A stretch of 7,059 nucleotides of DNA from Chryseobacterium gleum (GTDB lineage: Bacteria; Bacteroidota; Bacteroidia; Flavobacteriales_D; Crocinitomicaceae). This document shows positions 1 to 5,902 of the stretch, piece after piece. Position 1 is the first letter of the stretch, and each line of letters starts with the position of its first letter. Both the position numbers and the translations under genes were made by a program. The stretch is from assembly GCA_943326315.2 (NCBI GenBank), contig CALPSU020000132.1, positions 1 through 7,059 of the forward strand. The letters run 5' to 3'. The notes below the pieces were generated by a model. It was not told the origin of the DNA and searched no databases. It saw only the letters and a program-made list of their open reading frames with translations.

Positions 1-4
1 TAAA

Positions 5-562
5 ATGGACACGAAAGACATAGATCAATTATTAAACAATCAAAATAATTCAATAAAGAAACTTCACAAAATTGTTAAAGAAACTTTTAAATCTGAAGAA
101 TTAATTATAAATAATTTACTTAATCCTCCAGAAGAAACTCTCACTAAAGGTCAAAGAATATCGGAAAAGGTAGCGCGATTCGGCGGAAGTTGGAAATTCA
201 TTATTTTTTTCGGAGTAGTATTATTTATTTGGATTTTATTCAACGTTTTAGCAATCGTAAAATTTGAATTTGACCCCTATCCATTTATTTTAATGAATTT
301 AATACTTTCTTGTATTGCAGCTCTTCAAGCTCCTATTATTATGATGAGTCAGAATCGTCAAGAAGAAAAAGATAGGATTCGAAGCGAAAACGATTATTTA
401 ATAAATTTGAAGGCGGAACTAGAAATTAGGAGCCTTCATCAAAAAATGGATTTATTACTTGAAGAGCAAATAAAAGCTTTAACAGATTCTCAAGCAAAAC
501 AATTTGAATTATTGAATCATTTACACGAAAAGATAGATGCTATAGTAGACAGAGAGAAATAG
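5..562 (+). CDS. DUF1003 family inner-membrane protein
   Basis: Seen: 185 residues with a central two-helix membrane hairpin. An amphipathic, charged N-terminal part (1-55) leads into RISEKVARFGGSWKFII (51-67). Transmembrane segments lie at about 64-85 and 94-115, joined by a short loop with FDPYPF (89-94). The block LQAPIIMMSQNRQ (107-119) follows, then a charged, probably coiled-coil tail (about 118-185). Known: the ARFGGSW, FDPYPF and APIIMMSQNRQ blocks are the signature of DUF1003 proteins, whose function is not established. Inference: an integral inner-membrane protein with cytoplasmic helical ends; the C-terminal tail could mediate oligomerisation. Only 4 bases precede the chosen ATG, so its promoter is outside the window and a start further upstream cannot be excluded, although the length is normal for the family. 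The TAG stop lies inside the downstream hairpin. Family assignment is firm; the role is unknown. Confidence 0.9.
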   Translation: MDTKDIDQLLNNQNNSIKKLHKIVKETFKSEELIINNLLNPPEETLTKGQRISEKVARFGGSWKFIIFFGVVLFIWILFNVLAIVKFEFDPYPFILMNLILSCIAALQAPIIMMSQNRQEEKDRIRSENDYLINLKAELEIRSLHQKMDLLLEEQIKALTDSQAKQFELLNHLHEKIDAIVDREK

Positions 563-590
563 AAACTTATAATTTAGTTTCTATTTCTCT
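553..590. terminator. Hairpin between convergent DUF1003 gene and purT (probable bidirectional terminator)
   Basis: Perfect 14-bp inverted repeat: AGAGAAATAGAAAC (553-566) pairs with GTTTCTATTTCTCT (577-590), with one further T-A pair at 567/576 and an 8-nt loop. It sits between two converging genes, the usual place for a shared terminator. The left arm includes the last codons and TAG stop (560-562) of the DUF1003 gene. There is no strong T run after it on either strand, so it may act as an mRNA 3'-end stabiliser or by a Bacteroidota-type mechanism rather than as a textbook intrinsic terminator. A small second palindrome, GTTAT-A-ATAAC (595-605), adjoins the purT stop. Confidence 0.7.
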
Positions 591-604
591 AATTGTTATA
601 ATAA

Positions 605-1765
605 CTATTCAACAGAAATCAATGCCGCAACTTCCTTAGCTTTTTCAACTAACGTTTTCACATCTTCATTTCCAAAAGCCAATGCAACAGCCATTCTTCT
701 GTATGGCCGAGTATATGGTTTACCGAAAATTTTAAAATCAGTATTTTGAATAATTGAAGCTTTTTCTAAGCCAGAAAAAATAGGTAAATTATTATTTTCT
801 TTTGAAGCCAAAATAACCGCACTTGCACCATTTTTCTCTAAAGTAACTTCTTTAATAGGAATCCCTAAAACTGCTCTTGCATGTAATTCAAATTCTGATA
901 AATTTTGAGTATTCCCTAAAGTAACCATACCGGTATCATGAGGTCGAGGAGATAATTCTGAAAAATAAACTCCATCTTTTGCTATGAAAAATTCAACTCC
1001 CCACAAACCAGAACCACCTAGAGATTTAGTAACATCCGCAGCCATTTGTTGAGCCTCTTTTAAATGTTCGGGATTCATTGGCATTGGTTGCCAACTTTCT
1101 TGATAATCTCCTCGTTCTTGTCTATGTCCAATAGGTGGACAAAACAAAGTATTTCCATCTTTTTGAGTGACAGTTAAAAGAGTAATTTCATAATCAAAAT
1201 CGACAAAGCCTTCCACAATTACTTCTAGTAAATCTCCTCGAGATCCTTCTAAAGCATAATTCCATGCTTTTTCAATATCTTCGACAGATTTTATAACCGA
1301 CTGACCTTTACCTGAACTTGACATCAAAGGTTTTACAACACAAGGAATTCCCGTAACTTCTACTCCAGATTTCAATTCTTCAAAAGATGTTGCATATCTG
1401 TAAATTGCTGTTTTTACACCTACTTCTTTAGCTGCTAAATCTCTAATCGCTTTTCGATTCATCGTGTAATTTGCTGCTTTAGCACTAGGCACTATTTGAA
1501 TCCCTTGTTTTTCATAGTCAAAAAAACGCTCTGTACGGATAGCTTCGATTTCTGGAACAATAATATCTGGTTTGTGTTTTGCAACAATGGCATCCAAAGC
1601 ATTCCCATCTAACATATCTATCACTTCAAACTCATGAGCAACTTGCATTGCAGGTGCATTTTCATAGCTATCTACAGCGATAATATATTGTCCCAATCTT
1701 TGGCAAGCGATAACGAACTCTCTTCCAAGTTCACCAGAACCTAATAAAAGTATTTTTTTTCTCAT
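605..1765 (-). CDS. purT: Formate-dependent phosphoribosylglycinamide formyltransferase (GAR transformylase 2)
   Basis: Known role: PurT uses ATP, formate and glycinamide ribonucleotide to make formylglycinamide ribonucleotide, the third step of purine synthesis, without a folate cofactor; it is a cytoplasmic ATP-grasp enzyme. Seen: 386 residues, close to the roughly 390 of the E. coli enzyme. The N-terminal domain opens with ILLLGSGELGREF (5-17) and contains PEIEAI (71-76). The ATP-grasp core has the glycine-rich loop SSSGKGQS (149-156), and the metal/ATP site segment is GVEFF...SELSPRPHDTGMVT (256-282). The C-terminal part ends with GKPYTRPYRRMAVALA. Start choice: the ATG at 1765 puts the family's conserved first strand right after the initiator; a TTG six codons upstream would start inside the putative -7 box. 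A TATATTTG box lies 4 nt before the ATG. Nothing in the sequence is degraded. It stands alone on this strand, divergent from the pirin gene. Confidence 0.96.
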   Translation of the reverse strand: MRKKILLLGSGELGREFVIACQRLGQYIIAVDSYENAPAMQVAHEFEVIDMLDGNALDAIVAKHKPDIIVPEIEAIRTERFFDYEKQGIQIVPSAKAANYTMNRKAIRDLAAKEVGVKTAIYRYATSFEELKSGVEVTGIPCVVKPLMSSSGKGQSVIKSVEDIEKAWNYALEGSRGDLLEVIVEGFVDFDYEITLLTVTQKDGNTLFCPPIGHRQERGDYQESWQPMPMNPEHLKEAQQMAADVTKSLGGSGLWGVEFFIAKDGVYFSELSPRPHDTGMVTLGNTQNLSEFELHARAVLGIPIKEVTLEKNGASAVILASKENNNLPIFSGLEKASIIQNTDFKIFGKPYTRPYRRMAVALAFGNEDVKTLVEKAKEVAALISVE

Positions 1766-1769
1766 ATTA

Positions 1770-1777
1770 CAAATATA
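1770..1777 (-). promoter_or_regulatory. Putative Bacteroidota -7 promoter element of purT
   Basis: On the minus strand this reads TATATTTG, an exact match to TAnnTTTG, the known -7 consensus for the Bacteroidota primary sigma factor. Only four bases (TAAT) separate it from the purT ATG. With the usual few-base distance from box to transcription start, the mRNA would begin at or next to the start codon. No clear TTG-type -33 element is visible at the expected spacing, so the call rests on the -7 box and its position. Confidence 0.6.
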
Positions 1778-1788
1778 TAACAAGAAGG

Positions 1789-1812
1789 TTAAAATTTAAA
1801 ACTTAATTTTAA
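1789..1812. repeat. 8-8-8 palindrome in the purT/pirin divergent promoter region, possible operator
   Basis: TTAAAATT (1789-1796) and AATTTTAA (1805-1812) are perfect inverted copies separated by 8 nt. The centre lies about 35 bp upstream of the predicted purT transcription start. The right arm overlaps TAATTTTA (1804-1811), a one-mismatch version of TAnnTTTG that could be the pirin -7 box. The arms contain only A and T, so chance is a serious alternative in this AT-rich DNA. No regulator gene is nearby. Confidence 0.35.
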
Positions 1813-1832
1813 GGTATTCTAAAACGATAATT

Positions 1833-2846
1833 ATGGAAAGTAACATTATAAATATTCAACCTTTAGGTTTTCCTTGGGAAACAAGAGATCCATTCATCTT
1901 TTGTGTGCACCATAGAGATTTATTTCCAAAAGGAAATGATGAGATGGGACCTTCAGAATCGTTATCTGGTAGAAATATAGGCCAAGATTTTGTTGTAAAA
2001 GATGGCTGGAGAATGTATCACGGTCAAAAAATACCAGGTTTTCCATATCATCCACATAGAGGTTTTGAAACAGTTTCAGTAGTTGAAGAAGGATTTATAG
2101 ATCATACCGATTCCTTAGGTGCTTCAGCTCGTTTTGGAAATGGTGATGTTCAGTGGATGACAGCTGGAAAAGGTGTTTTACATTCTGAAATGTTCCCATT
2201 AATAAATCAAGATAAAGATAATCCACTTGAGCTGTTTCAAATTTGGTTAAACCTTCCAAAAGCGAGTAAATTTGTAGAACCGCATTTTAAAATGTTATGG
2301 AATGAAGAAATTCCAGTTTTGAATAATATCGATTCAAACGGTAAAAAAATACAAATCAGAATTATTGCAGGTCAACTAGATGATTTAATTGCCTTACCTC
2401 CTACTCCAAATTCTTGGGCTTCGAACACTGAAAATGAAGTAAGTATTCTAACAATTAAAATGGAGTCAAAATCAAAATGGACACTTCCTAAAACAATAAA
2501 TTCAATTAATAGAACCATCTATTTTTATAAAGGAACTGGATTAAAAATAGATGAATATAAAATACCTAACTACCATTCTATTCATGTAAAATCTAATAAA
2601 GACATCGAGATAATTGCAGGAGATGATGCATGTTATCTTTTAATACTTCAAGGGAAACCTATTGAAGAACCAGTAGTACAACACGGACCTTTTGTTATGA
2701 ATACAAGAGAGGAAATTCAAGAAGCTTTTCAAGATTACCAACGGACTCATTTTGGAGGATGGCCTTGGCCGAATCAAGAATTAGTGCATTCTAGAGAAAA
2801 AGGTAGATTTGCTATTCATGCAGATGGTAGAGAAGAAATAAAATAA
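1833..2846 (+). CDS. Pirin family bicupin protein
   Basis: Seen: 337 residues with the pirin N-terminal cupin signature. The block PGFPYHPHRGFETVSVVEEG (68-87) is followed by HTDSLGASARFGNGDVQWMTAGKGVLHSEMF (91-121). The expected four metal ligands are all present: His73, His75, His117 and Glu119. The C-terminal part holds the typical end block GPFVMNTREEIQEAFQDYQ (285-303) and the run GGWPWP (308-313). Known: pirins are iron-binding bicupins; some bacterial members have quercetin 2,3-dioxygenase activity and others act as protein-binding regulators, so the substrate cannot be read from sequence. The protein is longer than E. coli YhhW (about 230) and human pirin (290), with extra length mostly in the C-terminal half. 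It is divergent from purT and followed 23 bp later by trmD, which seems to have its own promoter. The ATG at 1833 leaves a normal N-terminus; no Shine-Dalgarno is seen. Confidence 0.93.
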   Translation: MESNIINIQPLGFPWETRDPFIFCVHHRDLFPKGNDEMGPSESLSGRNIGQDFVVKDGWRMYHGQKIPGFPYHPHRGFETVSVVEEGFIDHTDSLGASARFGNGDVQWMTAGKGVLHSEMFPLINQDKDNPLELFQIWLNLPKASKFVEPHFKMLWNEEIPVLNNIDSNGKKIQIRIIAGQLDDLIALPPTPNSWASNTENEVSILTIKMESKSKWTLPKTINSINRTIYFYKGTGLKIDEYKIPNYHSIHVKSNKDIEIIAGDDACYLLILQGKPIEEPVVQHGPFVMNTREEIQEAFQDYQRTHFGGWPWPNQELVHSREKGRFAIHADGREEIK

Positions 2847-2857
2847 TTTTTTATCCT

Positions 2858-2865
2858 TATATTTG
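2858..2865 (+). promoter_or_regulatory. Putative Bacteroidota -7 promoter element of trmD
   Basis: TATATTTG matches the TAnnTTTG consensus exactly and ends four bases (TCCT) before the trmD ATG, the same geometry as at purT. It lies within the 23-bp gap after the pirin stop codon, suggesting that the trmD run of genes has its own start signal rather than depending only on readthrough. No convincing -33 TTG is visible upstream, where the pirin coding sequence ends. Confidence 0.55.
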
Positions 2866-2869
2866 TCCT

Positions 2870-3547
2870 ATGCGCATTGATATTCTTACAGTACTTCCAC
2901 AATTACTTGACAGCCCATTTTCGGCTTCAATTATGCAACGAGCTCAAGATAAGGGACACGTTGAAATTCATGTCCATAATATCCGTGATTATTCTACTAA
3001 TAAACATAAAAATGTAGACGATTATCAATATGGAGGCGGAGCAGGAATGGTAATGTCTATAGAACCTATAGCCGCGGCAATTGAAAATTTAAAATCACAA
3101 AGAATGTATGATGATGTGATCTACATGTCACCAGATGGAGAACTATTAGAACAATCTATCTGTAATACTATGAGTCTTTCTGAAAATTTATTAATTCTTT
3201 GTGGACACTACAAAGGTGTTGATGAACGAATCAGAGAACATTACATCACTAGAGAAATTTCAATTGGCTCATATGTACTTTCTGGTGGAGAATTAGCTGC
3301 TGCTGTTTTAGTTGATAGTATTGTACGATTAATACCAGGTGTATTAAATGATGAAACTTCTGCTTTAACCGATTGTTTTCAAGACGATTTACTTTCTCCT
3401 CCTGTCTATACTCGTCCACCAAGCTTCAATGGTTGGGATGTTCCTGAAGTATTATTATCTGGTGATTTCGCTAAAATTGAAAAATGGAGAGAAGAAAAAG
3501 CAATGGAACGAACAATAGAAAAACGTCCAGATCTTTTAGATAAATAA
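2870..3547 (+). CDS. trmD: tRNA (guanine37-N1)-methyltransferase
   Basis: Known role: TrmD transfers a methyl group from S-adenosylmethionine to N1 of G37, next to the anticodon, in tRNAs reading CNN and some other codons, preventing +1 frameshifting; it is a homodimeric trefoil-knot (SPOUT) enzyme. Seen: 225 residues. The start MRIDILTVLPQLLDSPF is canonical. Then come DYQYGGGAGMVM (51-62), the knot segments LCGHYKGVDERI (110-121) and SIGSYVLSGGELAA (131-144), and RLIPGVL (153-159). The C-terminal tRNA-binding part has TDCFQDDLLSPPVYTRP (167-183), with Asp168 and Arg153 aligning by my reading with the catalytic Asp169 and Arg154 of E. coli. Unlike in many Proteobacteria, rpsP, rimM and rplS are not neighbours; it appears to head a run with tsaC, holA, rsmE and a DUF4159 gene. 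The next gene starts 23 bp after its stop. Confidence 0.97.
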   Translation: MRIDILTVLPQLLDSPFSASIMQRAQDKGHVEIHVHNIRDYSTNKHKNVDDYQYGGGAGMVMSIEPIAAAIENLKSQRMYDDVIYMSPDGELLEQSICNTMSLSENLLILCGHYKGVDERIREHYITREISIGSYVLSGGELAAAVLVDSIVRLIPGVLNDETSALTDCFQDDLLSPPVYTRPPSFNGWDVPEVLLSGDFAKIEKWREEKAMERTIEKRPDLLDK

Positions 3548-3570
3548 TTATTAAAATCAACATTGAAATA

Positions 3571-4128
3571 ATGGAAGACATTCAAACATATATAGATTTA
3601 TTAAAAAGTGGAAAAACCATCTTATACCCTTCTGATACAGTTTGGGGAATAGGTTGTGACGCTACTAATGAAGAAGCTTGTCAGAAAATAATGAGTATTA
3701 AAAATCGTCCTGCTGAAAATAGTTTTATTATTTTGGTAGACGGTTGGCACATGGTGGAAAGATACATTCCTGAATTTCATGAAGTATGTTATGAATTAGG
3801 AGATTATGCTGTTCGACCTCTAACAATTATTTATCCTCACGCTAAAAACATTGCACCTTCTGCATTGGCCGCTGACGGTTCAATAGGCATACGAATTACA
3901 ACTGATCCAACCTGTATTAAATTAATAAAAGGAATGCGTAAACCTTTAATTAGTACTTCTGCCAACTTATCAGGAAAACCTACTCCTCAAAGTTTTGCTG
4001 AAATATCAGATAAAATAAAATCTGGTGTTGATGGTATTATTGAAGATAGATTAAAAGAACAAATGGAACTTCCTTCTCAAATAATTAAAGTTGAAACCGA
4101 CGGAACTTTTAAAATAATTAGGGAATAG
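3571..4128 (+). CDS. tsaC: L-threonylcarbamoyladenylate synthase, TsaC/Sua5/YrdC family
   Basis: Known role: uses threonine, bicarbonate and ATP to make threonylcarbamoyl-AMP, which the TsaD complex then transfers to A37 of ANN-decoding tRNAs (t6A). Seen: 185 residues, a single YrdC domain without the extra C-terminal Sua5 domain. Motifs are TILYPSDTVWGIGCDA (16-31), IKNRPAENSFIILV (43-56), DGSIGIRIT (102-110), KPLISTSANLSGKPTP (124-139) and SQIIKVE (169-175). Lys44 and Arg46 fit the nucleotide-binding K-x-R of the family. The usual WPGP-T segment is replaced by AVRPLT (80-85), probably a lineage feature. The symbol reflects the single-domain form; separating it from YciO-type paralogues is less certain. 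It lies 23 bp after trmD, another enzyme acting at tRNA position 37. No Shine-Dalgarno is visible before the ATG. Confidence 0.88.
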   Translation: MEDIQTYIDLLKSGKTILYPSDTVWGIGCDATNEEACQKIMSIKNRPAENSFIILVDGWHMVERYIPEFHEVCYELGDYAVRPLTIIYPHAKNIAPSALAADGSIGIRITTDPTCIKLIKGMRKPLISTSANLSGKPTPQSFAEISDKIKSGVDGIIEDRLKEQMELPSQIIKVETDGTFKIIRE

Positions 4129-4133
4129 CTATA

Positions 4134-4159
4134 AGTTATTTCTGTTAGTGATTAGTTAT
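4134..4159 (+). repeat. Short degenerate repeat in the tsaC-holA gap
   Basis: The 48-bp gap before holA contains two adjacent heptamers, TTAGTGA (4145-4151) and TTAGTTA (4152-4158), plus two copies of AGTTAT (4134-4139 and 4154-4159) exactly 20 bp apart. It is the largest gap in the plus-strand run. TATTTCTG (4137-4144) is a one-mismatch version of TAnnTTTG and could be a weak internal promoter for holA, but no -33 partner is seen. I see no hairpin strong enough to act as a terminator here. Confidence 0.35.
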
Positions 4160-4176
4160 CAGACTCAAAAGAAAAT

Positions 4177-5175
4177 ATGCCTCACAAATTAATTATTAAA
4201 GACATTCAAAATAAAAAATTCGAGAAGATATATTTTCTTCACGGTGAGGAAAGTTTTTTTATTGATGAAATAACAAAAGCATTGATTGAAAATGTTTTGG
4301 AAGATAGTGAACGTGATTTCAATCAAGCTATTATGTATGGAAAAGACTCTGAAGTTTTAAACGTAATTTCTGAAGCTAAAGGATATCCAATGATGTCTGA
4401 AAGGAAACTTGTCATTATCAAAGAGGCACAAGATTTAAAGGATTTTGACAATCTTGAAACTTATTTTGAAAATCCATCAGATAGAACTGTACTTGTTATA
4501 AATTACAAACATAAAACGTACGATACTCGAAAAAAAATAGCGAAAGTTGTAGCCAAAAATGGGTTAATTTTTAAATCTGAAAAAGTAAAAGAATACCAAT
4601 TAGCTGAGTGGATTTCAAACTATGTAAAAAGTGTTGGCTATGGAATTACATCTAAAGCTAGTATTTTATTATCGGAGTTTTTAGGTAATGATTTAAGTAG
4701 AATTATTAATGAATTAGAAAAACTATTCTTATTACTGGAAAAAGGAACCGATATAAACGATATCCATATAGAAGAAAATATTGGTATATCTAAGGATTAC
4801 AATCCTTTTGAATTAACAAATGCAATATCAGTTAGAGATGTTCCTAAAGCATTTAAAATTGCCAATTACTTCGAACACAACCCAAAGGCGGGTGATATCA
4901 TGGTCGTTATTCCTTCTACATTTAACTTTTTTAGTAAGTTAATGCGTATTCATTTTTTAACAAATAAATCTAAAGAAGCAGTTGCCGCTGACTTAAAAAT
5001 CCATCCTTTTGTTGCCTCCCAATACATAAACGCTTCAAAAGTTTATAATCCAAAAAAAATAGCTGCAAATATTGCAATACTTCATGAATACGATTTGAAG
5101 GCAAAGGGAATTGGAAATTCATCATTTTCACAAGGTGATTTAATGAGAGAAATGATTTACCGTTTATTACATTAA
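4177..5175 (+). CDS. holA: DNA polymerase III, delta subunit (clamp loader)
   Basis: Known role: HolA is the clamp-loader subunit that binds the beta sliding clamp and opens its ring so it can be placed on primed DNA. Seen: 332 residues, the usual length. The N-terminal degenerate AAA+ domain opens with KIYFLHGEESFFIDEITKAL (17-36), contains ERKLVIIKEA (75-84) and TVLVINYKHKTYDTRKK (104-120). The helical middle domain has LSEFLGNDLSRIINELEKL (165-183), and the C-terminal collar domain begins with DYNPFELTNAIS (207-218) and ends with the helix holding EYDLKAKG (304-311) and DLMREMIYRLL. As expected for delta, no Walker A GxxxxGKT is present, since this subunit does not hydrolyse ATP. It follows tsaC by 48 bp and is separated from rsmE by a single base, so translational coupling with rsmE is likely. 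An A-rich stretch (AAAAGAAAAT) precedes the ATG in place of a Shine-Dalgarno. One 8-A run lies at 5052-5059. Confidence 0.95.
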   Translation: MPHKLIIKDIQNKKFEKIYFLHGEESFFIDEITKALIENVLEDSERDFNQAIMYGKDSEVLNVISEAKGYPMMSERKLVIIKEAQDLKDFDNLETYFENPSDRTVLVINYKHKTYDTRKKIAKVVAKNGLIFKSEKVKEYQLAEWISNYVKSVGYGITSKASILLSEFLGNDLSRIINELEKLFLLLEKGTDINDIHIEENIGISKDYNPFELTNAISVRDVPKAFKIANYFEHNPKAGDIMVVIPSTFNFFSKLMRIHFLTNKSKEAVAADLKIHPFVASQYINASKVYNPKKIAANIAILHEYDLKAKGIGNSSFSQGDLMREMIYRLLH

Positions 5176-5176
5176 T

Positions 5177-5878
5177 ATGCATTTATTTTACGATCCAACC
5201 ATTGACGTTTCAGCAAAATTTCACGTTTTAAACGAAGAAGAATCTAAACATGCTTGTAAAGTGATGCGACTCATTTCTGGAAATGAAATAGCTGTACTGA
5301 ATGGAAAAGGAATTGAATTTACAGCTAAAATTATTGAAGCTCACCCAAAACATTGTAAGGTAGAAATTATCTCAAAAATTTCAGAAACTACTCCAAAATA
5401 CGATTTACACATTGCTATTGCTCCAACAAAAATAATTGATCGGATAGAATGGTTCTTAGAAAAAGCAACAGAAATAGGTATAACCGAAATTACACCACTA
5501 TTATGTTCAAATTCTGAAAGAAAAATTATTAAAGAAGATCGTTTAGAAAAAATAATTATCGCTGCAATGAAACAATCAAAACGTTTATTCTTACCAAAAC
5601 TTAATCCTTTAACTGATGTAAGTTCATTTATAAAAAAACATCCTAGAGGTTTAATTGCTCATTGTTATGATTCAGAAAAAAAAACCATTTCGGAAGGATT
5701 TGAAACTACAAATTTCCCCATATTAATTGGACCTGAAGGAGACTTTACTTTGTCGGAAGTTGAAAAAATATTACTTTCAGGTTATAAAACTATAACTTTA
5801 GGTAAAAATAGATTACGAACAGAAACAGCTGGTTTGTATGCAGTTATGCAAGCTAAAATAATTATTGATTTAAATTAA
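5177..5878 (+). CDS. rsmE: 16S rRNA (uracil1498-N3)-methyltransferase
   Basis: Known role: RsmE methylates N3 of U1498 in the decoding region of 16S rRNA within the 30S subunit; it is a SPOUT-class dimer with an N-terminal PUA-like RNA-binding domain. Seen: 233 residues, normal for the family. The N-terminal domain has MHLFYDP and ESKHACKVMRLISGNEI (22-38). The methyltransferase domain has KATEIGITEITPLLCSNSER (96-115), AAMKQSKR (129-136), and the SAM-binding knot motifs ILIGPEGDF (182-190) and LGKNRLRTETAGLYAVM (208-224). All key motifs are intact. Its ATG starts one base after the holA TAA, so ribosomes finishing holA can probably reinitiate here. The following DUF4159 gene begins 24 bp after the stop. 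A run of nine A (5676-5684) lies within the codons for E167-T170 and is a possible slippage site. Confidence 0.96.
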   Translation: MHLFYDPTIDVSAKFHVLNEEESKHACKVMRLISGNEIAVLNGKGIEFTAKIIEAHPKHCKVEIISKISETTPKYDLHIAIAPTKIIDRIEWFLEKATEIGITEITPLLCSNSERKIIKEDRLEKIIIAAMKQSKRLFLPKLNPLTDVSSFIKKHPRGLIAHCYDSEKKTISEGFETTNFPILIGPEGDFTLSEVEKILLSGYKTITLGKNRLRTETAGLYAVMQAKIIIDLN

Positions 5879-5902
5879 AAATATTACAACATTTAAATAA
5901 TT

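Noticed and set aside
5..562. DUF1003 protein as a toxin, channel or phage-defence effector
   Set aside because: Two membrane helices with a coiled tail could suggest an effector, but the conserved family motifs indicate a widespread housekeeping-type family and no partner sensor, nuclease or antitoxin gene is adjacent.
1766..1783. Extended purT start at a TTG (adds MLYICN)
   Set aside because: The family's first strand begins right after the ATG at 1765, and the TTG would overlap the putative -7 box, so the longer form is unlikely.
1766..1832. Purine riboswitch upstream of purT
   Set aside because: The box predicts transcription starting at the ATG and the 67-bp gap is too short and too A/T-only for an aptamer; no paired three-helix structure is visible.
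4970..5182. 70-codon minus-strand open frame inside the end of holA
   Set aside because: It lies fully antisense to the conserved C-terminal domain of holA and the first bases of rsmE, has low-complexity Leu/Phe-rich content and no recognisable motif; a shadow frame.
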